Source of the DNA: Hymenobacter cavernae
Lineage (GTDB): Bacteria; Bacteroidota; Bacteroidia; Cytophagales; Hymenobacteraceae
Assembly: GCF_014641455.1 (NCBI RefSeq)
Contig: NZ_BMHT01000007.1
Span: forward strand, 272,219-336,218
Reading direction: 5' to 3'
DNA length: 64,000 nt
Positions 27,825 to 37,826 of the stretch are shown here, in pieces; positions within the stretch are counted from its first letter, which is position 1, and each line of letters opens with the position of its first letter. The notes beneath the pieces were generated by a model, which saw only the letters and a program-made list of their open reading frames with translations, did no database searches and had not been told where the DNA came from. Both the position numbers and the translations under genes were made by a program.

Positions 27825-28765
27825 GTTCTGTCTTCCTCCAGCTCCACCAAGCGGTAGCGCACAGCCGATTTTTTGGGTCGGATGTCCATGCCGACGTAGT
27901 GCGCGTAAACTTTTGTGAAACAGGCGCCAAAGTAGAAAATGATGGCGCAGTAAAACACAAAAAGCAGCACCAGCACGATACTGGATGCCGGCCCGTAGAT
28001 CGGACCTAGGTTGCGCGGCACCAGCAAAAAGCCCAGCACATGCTCGCCTAGCTCGATGAGGACGGCCGTCAGGGCGGCGCCGCGCAGCACGGCTCGCCAG
28101 GGCACCTTGGCGCTGTTCAGGTTGCGAAAGGTAACGGCAAACCAAGCCGCCAGAATCAGCAAAGAACTGACGACGTTCAGCACCTGAAACAGAAAGTTGC
28201 TGAAGTTTGCGTTGAAGCTATTGAGGTGGGCGGTGAACAAATGCAGCGCGCCATCAATCAGGAAAGCTAGCATCGAGAGCAAGCCCGTCGCCAGCAGCAG
28301 CCCCAGGGAACGGGTGCGCTCCTTCACGATTTTACTGAAGCGTCCTGTGGCACGAGCGGGCCGAATCTGCCAAAGCTGGTTCAATGAATTTTGAATCACC
28401 ACAAACAAGGTGGTGGCGATAAACAGCAGAAAACCAAAGCCTAGCCACGTCACGAGGCGGCTGCGCTCGATGTTGGTAACGTTCTGCAAAATCTGCTGCA
28501 CCAGCCCGGCCGCCGCCGTGCCGAGCAGGGCCGAAAGCTTGGTGAGCAGCAGCCCCCGCACCGCCGAGCGGGAGTAGAGCGACCCGAGCAGTTGAATCAG
28601 GATGATCAGGATGGGCGGCAGGGCAAACGTGGTGAAGAAGGCCGTGGCGGCCCCCAGCCGCAGCGGGTCGTTGGCGGCCAGCTCGCGGGCGGCGCGGCGC
28701 AGCAGCAGAAAGAAATCCGTCCAAACTCTAGGCCGGGGGTGCCCTGGCAGGCGTACTTTTGTCAT
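27821..28765 (-). CDS. YihY/virulence factor BrkB family membrane protein
   Basis: A 314-residue protein with six hydrophobic segments. The start ANDPLRLGAATAFFTTFALPPILIILIQLLG and the pair WLGFGFLLFIATTLFVVIQNSLNQLWQI are typical of the family once mis-named ribonuclease BN. The end has YGPASSIVLVLLFVFYCAIIFYFGACFTKVYA. The function is uncertain, with membrane transport or envelope roles proposed for relatives. It converges on the MFS gene with a four-base overlap. Confidence 0.88.
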   Translation of the reverse strand: MTKVRLPGHPRPRVWTDFFLLLRRAARELAANDPLRLGAATAFFTTFALPPILIILIQLLGSLYSRSAVRGLLLTKLSALLGTAAAGLVQQILQNVTNIERSRLVTWLGFGFLLFIATTLFVVIQNSLNQLWQIRPARATGRFSKIVKERTRSLGLLLATGLLSMLAFLIDGALHLFTAHLNSFNANFSNFLFQVLNVVSSLLILAAWFAVTFRNLNSAKVPWRAVLRGAALTAVLIELGEHVLGFLLVPRNLGPIYGPASSIVLVLLFVFYCAIIFYFGACFTKVYAHYVGMDIRPKKSAVRYRLVELEEDRT

Positions 28766-28864
28766 CAGCTCGCGTACAATCCGTGGGCGTGTGGCCGCGG
28801 GAAGCGAAGGTAACGCACTGCTCCCGTACGAGCCAGCGCTCGCCTCACCAAAATCATTGCTGTT

Positions 28865-29377
28865 TTGTCTCTACCATCTGCGCCGCCCGCTTCTTCCTCT
28901 CGCCCCGCCGCCTGGCTGCGTCGTCGCGTGGTCGATCCGCTGCTGAACTTACTCAAACAAGGCTTATCCCCTAGCCAACTGGCGCTTACGGTAGCACTGG
29001 GAGTGGTTTTTGGGCTGATTCCCTTTTTGGGCGGCACTACCTTCCTCGACTCAATAGTAGCCGTGCGCCTGCGCCTCAACGTGGCAGCCATGCTGCTGGT
29101 GAGCCATCTGCTGAGCCCGTTGCAGCTGTTGCTGCTCATCCCATTGCTACGTCTGGGCGCCCGGCTGTTCGGCGAAGGCCCCGCTCCAGACCTTACCATC
29201 ACGAAACTACGCTTCCTTTTAGCAAATGACCTAAGCGGGGCGTTCAGTCTGCTCTGGCGCGCCGAGTTAGGTGCGCTGCTTCTGTGGGCATTAGGTGCGG
29301 TTCCACTGGCAGCCCTACTTTACCTAGGTCTCCGGCCTATTTTCCGGCGCATTATCGCCCGTCAAGCGGCGGAGTAG
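28865..29377 (+). CDS. DUF2062 domain membrane protein
   Basis: A 170-residue protein starting at TTG (28865). The core, GLSPSQLALTVALGVVFGLIPFLGGTTFLDSIVAVRLRLN, is the DUF2062 signature, followed by two more hydrophobic segments (LLSPLQLLLLIPLLRLG, LLLWALGAVPLAALLYLGL). In other bacteria the domain occurs alone or fused to glycosyltransferases; no activity is known. It is divergent from the yihY-like gene. Confidence 0.8.
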   Translation: MSLPSAPPASSSRPAAWLRRRVVDPLLNLLKQGLSPSQLALTVALGVVFGLIPFLGGTTFLDSIVAVRLRLNVAAMLLVSHLLSPLQLLLLIPLLRLGARLFGEGPAPDLTITKLRFLLANDLSGAFSLLWRAELGALLLWALGAVPLAALLYLGLRPIFRRIIARQAAE

Positions 29378-29386
29378 TTTAGATAA

Positions 29387-29496
29387 AGAACGTCATGCTG
29401 AGCTAATCGAAGCATCTCTACTGCCAAAGTAAACCTAGCTTTTAGGAAAATTGCCGTTGTAGTAGAGATGCTTCGACTAGCTCAGCATGACGTTCT
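29387..29496. repeat. palindromic repeat, GAACGTCATGCTGAGCT family
   Basis: Arms of 36 bp (29387-29422 and 29461-29496) are complementary with a single mismatch. The outer part reads AGAACGTCATGCTGAGCT and the inner part GAAGCATCTCTACT. The loop contains AAACCTAGCTTTTAGG. It sits between the convergent DUF2062 and SseB genes. Confidence 0.9.
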
Positions 29497-29514
29497 ATCA
29501 AAGCTGAAGCGAAC

Positions 29515-30459
29515 CTAAGCGCGCTGATACACAGGCTCTACCTGCGCAAAATACTGGTTCAGCGGTTCGTCGGAGCTAGGGTCGAGCAGCATCATATCCA
29601 CAAACTGGTGGTCGCCTTGCAGGTTGCCCTGAATGATGGGACCTAGCTCCTGCAAAAAGGCGGGGTCGCTCTGCTCGGTGTGGAAGGCCAGGAGCAGGCG
29701 CGGCGGCTCGGGGCTGTTCTCCAAGCGTAGCTCGGCCAGGTAAGCCGCCTCAATAAAGGGTTGCTCGGCGCAGTAAGCGCGCAGGGCGTCGGCCAGTGCC
29801 ACTGGATTTTCGGCGGGTGGCCCGATCAACATCTGACCTTCCGGAGCGGCAGGACCACCCTCAAAGAGCTTACCGGTCAGCAGATCAGCTATTTCACCGG
29901 CGGGCAGCAGCTTGCCCACCACCGAGAACGGGTTGAGCGCGCAGTCGGCACCCTGAATCATATTGAACAGGTCGAAGCCGCGCAGGCGTAGGAACGAAAG
30001 CGGCTCGGGCACATTCTCGCCATCGAAGATCCGCTCCTTCGACGTGAACACCGGAATTTTGCCGTCGTGCAGCACTTGCAGCTGGATTTCGGTGCCGGCT
30101 TCCACAGTCACCTCACCGGCCGGCGTGCCTTCCTTCGGGGCCGTAATCACGATAAGCTCTTCTTGCAGAAGAGCTTGATAGAAAGCAGGGCGAACTTCCG
30201 GCTCACTTGCGGCCCGCATCAGCAGCTCTTCCAGGATGTTGGTCGGCGTGAAAGCCGGCGGCTGCGGCATGGCCGGCATCGGCGGGATAGCAGGCATCGG
30301 GGGCGCGGCTGGGGCTGGCGGAGCCGTATAGTTGGAGCCCTTATAGCGCGGACCGGTGCTAGCGGGGGAAGCAGGTGTGGCCGACGCGTCGGCTGGCGCC
30401 GGGGTAGCAGGCGCGTCAGTTGGTTGTTGCTTGGATTTGAGAAAGTCGAAGAGACCCAT
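29515..30459 (-). CDS. SseB family protein
   Basis: A 314-residue protein beginning MGLFDFLKSK, then a Pro/Ala-rich linker with several PPMPAxP units (about 40-70). An N-terminal SseB-type domain follows (LLMRAASEPEVRPAFYQALLQEELIVIT, GKIPVFTSKERI) and then a C-terminal SseB domain (QPFIEAAYLAELRLENSPEPPRLLLAFHTEQ). The family is named after enhanced serine sensitivity in E. coli; its biochemical role is unknown. Confidence 0.75.
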   Translation of the reverse strand: MGLFDFLKSKQQPTDAPATPAPADASATPASPASTGPRYKGSNYTAPPAPAAPPMPAIPPMPAMPQPPAFTPTNILEELLMRAASEPEVRPAFYQALLQEELIVITAPKEGTPAGEVTVEAGTEIQLQVLHDGKIPVFTSKERIFDGENVPEPLSFLRLRGFDLFNMIQGADCALNPFSVVGKLLPAGEIADLLTGKLFEGGPAAPEGQMLIGPPAENPVALADALRAYCAEQPFIEAAYLAELRLENSPEPPRLLLAFHTEQSDPAFLQELGPIIQGNLQGDHQFVDMMLLDPSSDEPLNQYFAQVEPVYQRA

Positions 30460-30858
30460 AGGTATAGAGGATTTGGATTGGCAAGCTACTGAGGATTGAG
30501 GAAAAACGCTGCCTGTAGCTGCTACAGATTTTTGATAAGTTGACCGGCTAAAAAGATAAATAAAATGGCTTTTTATTCGACATTATTAATGGATAATAAT
30601 GAAGCTTTATAGGCAATCTGAAGAGTTGGCATTGCTCAGCAAGCTGAGCTGGTTGAAGCATCTCTACCGCCTCGTTGAACAATGTAGAGACGCAACATCT
30701 TGCGTCTCGTCGTTGCTGAGGTTGTTTACCTAGGTTTCCTATACCGGTCGTTCAACGGAGAGACTCCAACTATTGCGTTTCTACAGCGTTCAACGAAGCC
30801 CGCGAAACGCTTCAGCCAACGAGGCATCATTACCTGGGTTGACGCTTTCAGCCTGGGG
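30460..30858. other. gene-free spacer with repeat fragments
   Basis: About 400 bp between the SseB gene and the cytochrome gene, both on the minus strand. An AT-rich patch (30535-30610) may hold the SseB promoter. Around 30635-30720 there is a degenerate copy of the CTGAGCT-GAAGCATCTCTAC repeat and a hairpin GAGACGCAA / TTGCGTCTC. Short frames here show no protein-like features. Confidence 0.5.
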
Positions 30859-31284
30859 CTACAACCCGCGCGCGCCACCGCAATACTTTAGCTCGTCGGC
30901 TACCTCCTTAATCGTCCAAACCTCTTCCTTGTTGCCCCACGAGGTTTGCACGTAGTTCAGCAGGTTCGTGATTTCGGAGTCGGTGAGGCTTTCGTTGCCG
31001 GGCATGAGCTGGTTGTACTTCACGCCGTTTACCGTGATTTCGCCGGCCAAGCCTTTGCGCAGCTGGCAGGGCAGGCTGCTGCGGTGCTGACCTAGGTAGT
31101 CGGAGCCGGCGAGGGGCGGGATGAGGCGGCGGAGTCCTTCGCCGTTCTCGCCGTGGCAGCTGGCGCACCGTTGGGCGTAGAGGCGGGCACCTTCGTTTTT
31201 GCGCTTCGTGAAGCAGCCGGCCAGTAGCAGTACCGCCAGTAGCACCGCCGTAGCGCGCACCCATTGCAGCGGACCTAGGTTCAT
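30859..31284 (-). CDS. c-type cytochrome lipoprotein
   Basis: A 141-residue protein with lipobox LLAGC (Cys24) and one haem-binding site, CASCH (40-44), in GARLYAQRCASCHGENGEGLRRLIPPLAGSDYL. YNQLMPG near residue 95 supplies the likely axial Met. This is a class I cytochrome c, anchored on the outer face of the inner membrane or in the outer membrane. It is the last gene of a three-gene operon and overlaps the SCO gene by four bases, suggesting a role in terminal electron transfer or copper-dependent oxidase function. Confidence 0.9.
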   Translation of the reverse strand: MNLGPLQWVRATAVLLAVLLLAGCFTKRKNEGARLYAQRCASCHGENGEGLRRLIPPLAGSDYLGQHRSSLPCQLRKGLAGEITVNGVKYNQLMPGNESLTDSEITNLLNYVQTSWGNKEEVWTIKEVADELKYCGGARGL

Positions 31285-31976
31285 CGGGAGGTGGTTTGCT
31301 TTTCAGCTTCTATCTCCTTCAGCAACAAAGGAATATCCTGCATTAGCTTCTCCACCTGACTTGGCTCCATGCCGTCGTAGAGGCCGCGGATGTGGCGCTG
31401 CGTATCAACGAGAGCGAAGGTGCCGCTGTGCGCGAAGCCGCCTTTCACGGTAGCATCTTTCTGAGCACCCGTCATGTAGGCGCGGGCCAGGCCGAAAATC
31501 GTGTCGTGCTGGGCGGTGGCAAAGTGCCAGCGGCTGGCATCCTTCACGCCTAAGCGCTCGGCGTAGTCGCGCAGCACGGGGATGGAATCGTGGGCCGGGT
31601 CGATGGTGTGGGAGAGGAAGAGTACGCGCGGGTCGCCCTGAAACTTCTCGTACACGCGCAGCAGCTCGCTCTGCATTTTGGGGCAGATGCTCGGGCAGGT
31701 CGCGAAGAAGAAATCCGTGATGTAGATCTTGCCCTTGAAGGTGTCGTTGGTGATGGTTTTGCCCTCCTGATCGGTGAGCGTGAAGGTGGGCACGGTAAAG
31801 ATGGTGTCGGCTGGGCCAGCCATCGGCGCAGGCTGCATGGCTCGGTCGCCCAAATAAGGCAGCTTCGTTTCCGAATCCGCTGACGCGCTATTGGTAGAGC
31901 AGGCAGGAAAGAGGAGGGAGCTAGCTAGGGCTAGCAAGCTTACGCTCAAGGTGTGGCGGAGAGTGGAAAACGTCAT
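31281..31976 (-). CDS. SCO1/SenC family copper chaperone
   Basis: A 231-residue lipoprotein (LLFPACSTN). The thioredoxin-like domain has the copper-binding CPSICP motif in ITDFFFATCPSICPKMQSELLRVYEKF and the conserved His in GGFAHSGTFALVD. The stretch FLSHTIDPAHDSIPVLRDYAERLGV is also typical. It delivers copper to the CuA site of cytochrome oxidase or has a related redox function. It overlaps both neighbours by four bases, so the three genes are co-translated. Confidence 0.93.
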   Translation of the reverse strand: MTFSTLRHTLSVSLLALASSLLFPACSTNSASADSETKLPYLGDRAMQPAPMAGPADTIFTVPTFTLTDQEGKTITNDTFKGKIYITDFFFATCPSICPKMQSELLRVYEKFQGDPRVLFLSHTIDPAHDSIPVLRDYAERLGVKDASRWHFATAQHDTIFGLARAYMTGAQKDATVKGGFAHSGTFALVDTQRHIRGLYDGMEPSQVEKLMQDIPLLLKEIEAEKQTTSR

Positions 31977-32410
31977 TTGGCAGAAGGTTGGGTGGCTGGC
32001 TGCGCTTGCTTGAGCACTAGTTGGGCCGAATCAATACTATGCTCCATCAGCACGCCGACGGAATCGATAAAATGCTGTTGTTCTTTAAAGTAAGCTAGCT
32101 GCTGGTCAGCAGCAGTAGCAGCCGCAGGCTTGTGGTACTGGTGCATCCAACTCATCATGGCCGCGTCGGCAGTTAGCAGTGAGCGGCGGCGTTGGCCGGC
32201 CTCAACAGTGTCGGGGAGACTAGCTTTTTGCAGTTGCTGGCGCAGATCGTAGAGCTGGTCCATGCGACCCATCAGCTCGTCGTGCCGCGCCAGCACGGCT
32301 TTTTCGGCAGCTTCGGCTTTTTGTTCGTCACTTTCGAGTGACAGGCAGGCGGACAGCGCCAGCAGGAGCGGCCAGAATAGGAACAGCAGGGTAAGGCGGG
32401 CAGATTTCAC
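31973..32410 (-). CDS. hypothetical lipoprotein upstream of SCO gene
   Basis: The start is uncertain; GTG 32410 gives KSARLTLLFLFWPLLLALSAC, a good lipoprotein signal, whereas a GTG at 32467 adds a poor extension. The mature part is helical (EQKAEAAEKAVLARHDELMGRMDQLYDLRQQLQKA, MMSWMHQYHKP, QQHFIDSVGVLMEHSIDSAQLVL), predicting a helical hairpin. Its four-base overlap with the SCO gene points to a common function in copper or cytochrome handling. No family is recognised with certainty. Confidence 0.65.
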   Translation of the reverse strand: MKSARLTLLFLFWPLLLALSACLSLESDEQKAEAAEKAVLARHDELMGRMDQLYDLRQQLQKASLPDTVEAGQRRRSLLTADAAMMSWMHQYHKPAAATAADQQLAYFKEQQHFIDSVGVLMEHSIDSAQLVLKQAQPATQPSAK

Positions 32411-32697
32411 GGCGCGAATGTACAGCACGCACGCCGAAGCAGCGACTGGCGTGTAGGAGTACAACACCTAGCCCTAGGTGGGTTGTTCAACAGCTAAAGA
32501 CTTTTCGGAGACCTAGCTTTTAGCGCCAACCTAGGAAGAAGACAACAGCTGCCCGCAACCAGCACCAGGCCCACCGAGCAACCTCACAAAATTTATAGAA
32601 CGCAGAAGCTACACTCAGCTTGTTTGCTACCGCTTTACGGACGAACTTGGCTGCTATAGAATATCTTAATTTATTACAATTACTTGCTGTTATAATA

Positions 32698-33471
32698 ATG
32701 AGTAGGTCAACCTTTCTCGTGATTCTATTGCTGGTGTTGGTTGTTGCTGGATGTCAAAGTACAAGGTCGATTGCTACCTTTCCCAAAGTGCGTGAGTATG
32801 GTAGGCATTCGACGCCGTTGCCAATGGATTCTGTTAATAATGCCGAACCTATACTTACGGCCGCGTTGCCAGGCATAGAAAACCTAGCTCTGGTTCAACC
32901 GAAAAAGCGGAGCGTAAACCTAGGTTCCGCTCTGGTCGCGCCTACGCTCACCCCGCTTAAGCTGCCTGCTGATACCTTGAAGAAGGCCGTACCACCAACG
33001 GTAAGTGGCAAGCCCGATCCGGCAACCACGGTGGTAAACGTGATAGGCGGAGCCATGGCCGTCACGGGTGTAGGTGTAATGATTGCCAGTTCCAATGCTG
33101 ATACTGGAGGAGAATGGGGAGGCCTAGCAGATGCTATTGGTGGATTTATGGGGCTGATACTAACAATAGCCGGCGTAACGTTGCTCTTTTTCCAAGGGAA
33201 GAACGGCCGCTTACGTCGTCTGCGCGAAGCACGCAGAGCCGCTAGAAATCCTGTGACTCCCGGCACTGAGCAGGGCCTAGCCACGCCGCCCGATGTTACA
33301 AAACCAACCACAACCAGACGCCAGCGAAGCAGAGCAGGCGGGCACTTAGTTATTGCAGCGGGTTTGCTGGCGCTACTGAGCCTTTTTGCTGGCTTCTTGA
33401 TTATCATACTATTGCCTGCTAGCCTCATACTCTTATTACTAGGGCTAAGCTTGATGATAGCAGGTCAGTAG
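32698..33471 (+). CDS. hypothetical lipoprotein with C-terminal membrane helices
   Basis: A 257-residue product from the ATG at 32698, with a lipobox (LVVAGCQS). The middle contains two hydrophobic segments (VVNVIGGAMAVTGVGVMIASS, AIGGFMGLILTIAGVTLLFF), a basic stretch (GRLRRLREARRAARN), and a final double hydrophobic hairpin (HLVIAAGLLALLSLFAGFLIIILLPASLILLLLGLSLMIAG). No known domain is recognised. It stands alone between divergent and convergent neighbours. Confidence 0.6.
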   Translation: MSRSTFLVILLLVLVVAGCQSTRSIATFPKVREYGRHSTPLPMDSVNNAEPILTAALPGIENLALVQPKKRSVNLGSALVAPTLTPLKLPADTLKKAVPPTVSGKPDPATTVVNVIGGAMAVTGVGVMIASSNADTGGEWGGLADAIGGFMGLILTIAGVTLLFFQGKNGRLRRLREARRAARNPVTPGTEQGLATPPDVTKPTTTRRQRSRAGGHLVIAAGLLALLSLFAGFLIIILLPASLILLLLGLSLMIAGQ

Positions 33472-33527
33472 AGCTATCCGGAGTGCCCCCATATGTAAGC
33501 AGTTGTAGGCAATCAAAGGCCCGCAAC

Positions 33528-34034
33528 CTAGCCCCAATGTGTTGCCCCGTAGTGCCACAGCCATGCGGTCAGTGCCCACAGGCCCCAGGCCAACAACCCG
33601 AAGAACACGAGCATCCCGAGCAGCACTATCGTCAGCAAGACGCGCCCACCACCCTGGTACTTGCCTTCGGCGTAGTGGCGACGCAACAGCTCCACGTTAC
33701 GCTCATTGCTTTTATAGGCGAAGTCGAAGATGTTGCCGATAATTGGAATAGCGCCTAGGATGGTGTCTATTAAAATGTTAAGCGCCATGCGAATCACCAC
33801 GTGGCGGCTGGCGCCGTGGCGCATCATGGTCATCACCAAAGCCACCGAAACGGCAAACGTCGACAAATCGCCGACGAAGGGAATGAGGCCGAGCACCGGG
33901 TCGAGGCCAAAGCGGAAGCGCGTGCCGGGTAATTGGAACTGACTGTCCATGAGCCGGGCTACGCGCTCCACCCAGCGCAGACGCTCATCGGTGGCAAGAG
34001 ATTGAGGGCGAGTAACAACAGCTTGGACAGGCAT
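33528..34034 (-). CDS. DUF4112 family membrane protein
   Basis: A 168-residue protein. The signature is FRFGLDPVLGLIPFVGDLSTFAVSVALVMTMMRHGASRHVVIRMALNILIDTILGAIPIIGNIFDFAYKSNERNVELL, the repeated LGxIPxxG pattern of DUF4112. A final hydrophobic stretch is near the C-terminus. The function is unknown. It is convergent with the preceding lipoprotein gene. Confidence 0.88.
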   Translation of the reverse strand: MPVQAVVTRPQSLATDERLRWVERVARLMDSQFQLPGTRFRFGLDPVLGLIPFVGDLSTFAVSVALVMTMMRHGASRHVVIRMALNILIDTILGAIPIIGNIFDFAYKSNERNVELLRRHYAEGKYQGGGRVLLTIVLLGMLVFFGLLAWGLWALTAWLWHYGATHWG

Positions 34035-34199
34035 AGAACAAGGGCTTTTTGCTTTTAACGAAAACGCCGGGAAAAAGGCAGTCGTAGGAGGGTTGAAAAC
34101 CTAGATTGCCAATCAAAAAGTGGCCGTGCTGGTTATTCCTATCGTATTACCATTTCCCCTCAACCCGCCCGGAAACGGGTGTCAAAGACCAAAAGCATC

Positions 34200-35189
<990 letters not shown>

Positions 35190-35214
35190 GTGAAGAGCTA
35201 TAGGCGACACGCTG

Positions 35215-35308
35215 GAACGTCATGCTGAACTTGCCGAAGCACCTCGCGCGCAATGGTAATTATATACTACTGTGGCAGAGATGCTTCGGCAAGCTCAGCA
35301 TGACGTTC
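35215..35308. repeat. palindromic repeat, GAACGTCATGCTGA family
   Basis: The left arm at 35215-35245 begins GAACGTCATGCTGAACTTGC and the right arm at 35278-35308 is its complement with a few mismatches. The inner sequence is AT-rich. It lies between the aldo/keto reductase and the next gene, whose start codon is about 50 bp further on. Confidence 0.88.
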
Positions 35309-35358
35309 TTCAAGTAACCCAGGTCGGAGCTAATCAATACATTAGCCTAAAAAGCAGG

Positions 35359-35757
35359 ATGAAAAAGTATCTACTTGGCTTGCTATTAACGCTTTACTCG
35401 GGCTTTGCCGCGCAGGCGCAACGCACGGGCGGTGCCGCTTCCGACTCGGTGATGATTACCATTTTCCTGCGGCATCAGCAGGATAAAAGCCTGAAGCAGC
35501 TCCAGGAAATCCAGGAAAAGAACAACTTCTGGGGGATGTTTCCGCCCAAGGAAACGCGCGTGGTTTCGTGGTATGTGCTGATGGGCATAGGCCAGGTTGT
35601 GACGCTGAGAGTGGCGCCCAAAGACGTGCGCACCCTGAACCTGGCGATTGAAAACGGCGCCTGGGGCGCTTTCAACACCGAATTTTATCCTACCTACGAC
35701 TACGCGCCAGTGTGGCGCGAATCGATGGAGAAACGCAAAGCCGGCAAGAAAAAGTAG
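35359..35757 (+). CDS. hypothetical secreted protein
   Basis: A 132-residue protein from the ATG at 35359, preceded by AAGCAGG as a possible ribosome site. The signal peptide is MKKYLLGLLLTLYSGFAAQAQ. The mature domain has SVMITIFLRHQQDKSLKQLQEIQEKNNFWGMFPP, then VSWYVLMGIGQVVTLRVAPKDVRTLNLAIENGAWGAF, which suggests an alpha/beta ferredoxin-like fold of the Dabb or muconolactone-isomerase type. This is an inference from pattern only. Confidence 0.65.
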   Translation: MKKYLLGLLLTLYSGFAAQAQRTGGAASDSVMITIFLRHQQDKSLKQLQEIQEKNNFWGMFPPKETRVVSWYVLMGIGQVVTLRVAPKDVRTLNLAIENGAWGAFNTEFYPTYDYAPVWRESMEKRKAGKKK

Positions 35758-35884
35758 TGCCGCTGCCCAAACCAACCTAGGTCAGACAATGACAAAAATG
35801 CCATTCCGGGTGAAACGAGGAAGCTGGGTTGACTAACCTAGATCTTAACTCAGATTCCTTGCTACGCTCGGAATGACAGCGTAC

Positions 35885-37438
35885 TCACTTCTGCGCCGGC
35901 GGCAGCAGGTCGATCAGGCCGTCTTCGCTCACCACAATGGCCAGCACAGGGTAGCGGCTGCTTTCCACGTAACGTACGGCGGAATTGTAGCGCGAGCCCC
36001 GCGACGAATCGCCTTTCTCGGTAGCCAGGCCATCGAGGATGGCGCCGATGGCGTAGCAAACGCCAGTCGGGTTGATAAGCACTGCGCCGTCGATATTAGT
36101 GACCAGGCGCAGCACGGAGGGCGTCATGATGCGCGGCGCCACTCGGAAGCACTGCCGCGTGAGGCGGGCCGCTTCCTGGGCCGCGCCCTCCGAGATGACC
36201 AGAATGGTGCCTGTAGGCTGCACGCTGGCGTTCTGGGTTAATTCCCAGAGGAAGGAAATTCCGTTGTCGTCGAGCTGGGGAAAGACACGGCGCACGGCGC
36301 GGGTGAAGTTGGCCTCATCGACGCGACCCTGGGGCAGGCGCGGCGTATTCGACACCACCTTCATCATCACGTTGCCATTGTGGCTCAGCTCCCAGCTGTA
36401 GTGCTTGGTGAAGTGTACCGTGAAAATGGGCTCGTACTGCGGGTCGGAGCGCTCGACCAGGTACCCTAGGCCAAACACGTCGCTGGCGTCGGTTACGAGC
36501 GAGGTGCGGCCTTCGCTTAGCTCCAGCAGCTTCCGAATGGAGCGATGGTCGCGCAGCGGAATCGGGGTTTCGAGCGTGAGCACGGGTACCACGGCCGGGT
36601 GGTGTCGCCTGGCTATCAGCATGGTACCTATGCCTTCGTCGCCTTCGTGGCGCAGGGCGGCCACGCCGTTGCAGGCGTCGTAGAGGCCGTGGGTGCCGGC
36701 GGCGGCGCGCAGCATAAAGCGGCGACCAGCGGCGCGCAGCAGCTCGTTGTAGTCGCGGTCGAGTACGGGCCGATCGTCGTCATCGTCCGATTCGCGCAGG
36801 GCGCGGGCGCAATCCTGCAAAAACTCCTGCACGGCCGCCGCCAGCAGCGAGCCGCGCCGGGCTCCGGTGGTGAGGGGCGGCAGCGCGTAGTAGCTCAGGT
36901 ACGCATCAGCGGAAAACTGCAAGGCGATAACAACCAGATAGCCATACAGATTAACCGGCAGCGAGCAGAAGCTGATGCGGTCTTCGCCGCGCTCAGCAGC
37001 CAGGTTTTGCAGCGTCAACTCGGTGGAGCGCCGCAGCAGATCGTACCAGCGCTGCTTCTCGTAGCGGTCGTGGTCGCCTGGGTGCAGGTGGTACACGATT
37101 TCCCGCGGGCCTTCGGGTTCGAGGGAGCTAGCCCTCGACTTTACGTTAGCAAAATTGGTGGGCTGGTAGCGGTGGTGCGGGGGCTCTACCACGACGGCCT
37201 GGGGCTCGTCGGTTTCGCGACCGGCAGCAAGTCCCAGCAGGAAAACTTCAGGTTTAAGATTCCGGTCGAGCAGATTGAAAACGCCCTCGGCAAAAAGCTG
37301 AGCCGTGACGCGAAAAAGACTTTGGTGGTCCCACATGGGCAATTCGGGCGGGGCAGGCAATCGGGAAGAGAAGGGGGCGCTGATAGGTACGGAAAACATG
37401 TGGGAAGGTAGCTGAACAATCGGCAACATTTCAGGCAT
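35885..37438 (-). CDS. DisA_N/diadenylate cyclase (DAC) domain protein with divergent RHR motif
   Basis: A 517-residue protein. The C-terminal third matches the DAC domain that makes c-di-AMP: PTGTILVISEGAAQEAARL (nucleotide-binding strand), NIDGAVLINPTG with DGA at 450-452, and SSRGSRYNSAVRYVESSRYPVLAIVVSEDG. The last block aligns with the RHR motif, but here it reads RYN (483-485), so activity is uncertain. The N-terminal 370 residues, including HQSLFRVTAQLFAEGVFNLLDRNLKPEVFLLGL, are a probable sensor domain of the kind fused to DAC domains in Bacteroidota. No membrane helices are seen. The start could also be at 37429 or near 37399. Confidence 0.75.
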   Translation of the reverse strand: MPEMLPIVQLPSHMFSVPISAPFSSRLPAPPELPMWDHQSLFRVTAQLFAEGVFNLLDRNLKPEVFLLGLAAGRETDEPQAVVVEPPHHRYQPTNFANVKSRASSLEPEGPREIVYHLHPGDHDRYEKQRWYDLLRRSTELTLQNLAAERGEDRISFCSLPVNLYGYLVVIALQFSADAYLSYYALPPLTTGARRGSLLAAAVQEFLQDCARALRESDDDDDRPVLDRDYNELLRAAGRRFMLRAAAGTHGLYDACNGVAALRHEGDEGIGTMLIARRHHPAVVPVLTLETPIPLRDHRSIRKLLELSEGRTSLVTDASDVFGLGYLVERSDPQYEPIFTVHFTKHYSWELSHNGNVMMKVVSNTPRLPQGRVDEANFTRAVRRVFPQLDDNGISFLWELTQNASVQPTGTILVISEGAAQEAARLTRQCFRVAPRIMTPSVLRLVTNIDGAVLINPTGVCYAIGAILDGLATEKGDSSRGSRYNSAVRYVESSRYPVLAIVVSEDGLIDLLPPAQK

Positions 37439-37555
37439 TTTTACGCAACTTCCGGTGCTGCACCATGTTAAAGTGCTGGAAAGGACACCGGCGGGGCTTG
37501 TAAAATGTCTGGGGCTGCTGTACCTTCGAGAGTAGCTCCCCTAACTGCCACGGCC

Positions 37556-37807
37556 ATGATGTTTGATCTACTGTTCGGGTTTATGTGCGCCGTGTCGTTT
37601 TTGCCGCTCACCACGGGGTACTGTGCTTATAGCTACGGCCGCTCCTTCTGGCTGTGGTTTGCGCTGGGCTGGGTGCTGCCGATCATCTCCTTCTTCATTC
37701 TCTTCGCCCTGATCTGCCGCAAGCAGCTCAACCAGGGTGAGCGGCTATTGGATGAAGCCAAAGAGATTCTGGCCGAGGCCGAGCTGGCTGCGATGAACAA
37801 GAAGTAG
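37556..37807 (+). CDS. small membrane protein, unknown function
   Basis: An 83-residue product from the ATG at 37556 (a second ATG is at 37559; one at 37505 would add 17 residues). Two hydrophobic segments (MMFDLLFGFMCAVSFLPLTTGYCAYSYG, FWLWFALGWVLPIISFFILFALICR) are followed by a charged helix (EAKEILAEAELAAMNKK). It is transcribed divergently from the DAC gene, whose start is about 120 bp away. No family is recognised. Confidence 0.55.
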   Translation: MMFDLLFGFMCAVSFLPLTTGYCAYSYGRSFWLWFALGWVLPIISFFILFALICRKQLNQGERLLDEAKEILAEAELAAMNKK

Positions 37808-37826
37808 TTTGCCTTTTAAAATTGTA

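Noticed and set aside
36545..37411. 288-residue plus-strand frame over the DAC gene
   Set aside because: The opposite strand has the DGA motif and coherent domain structure; this frame has none.
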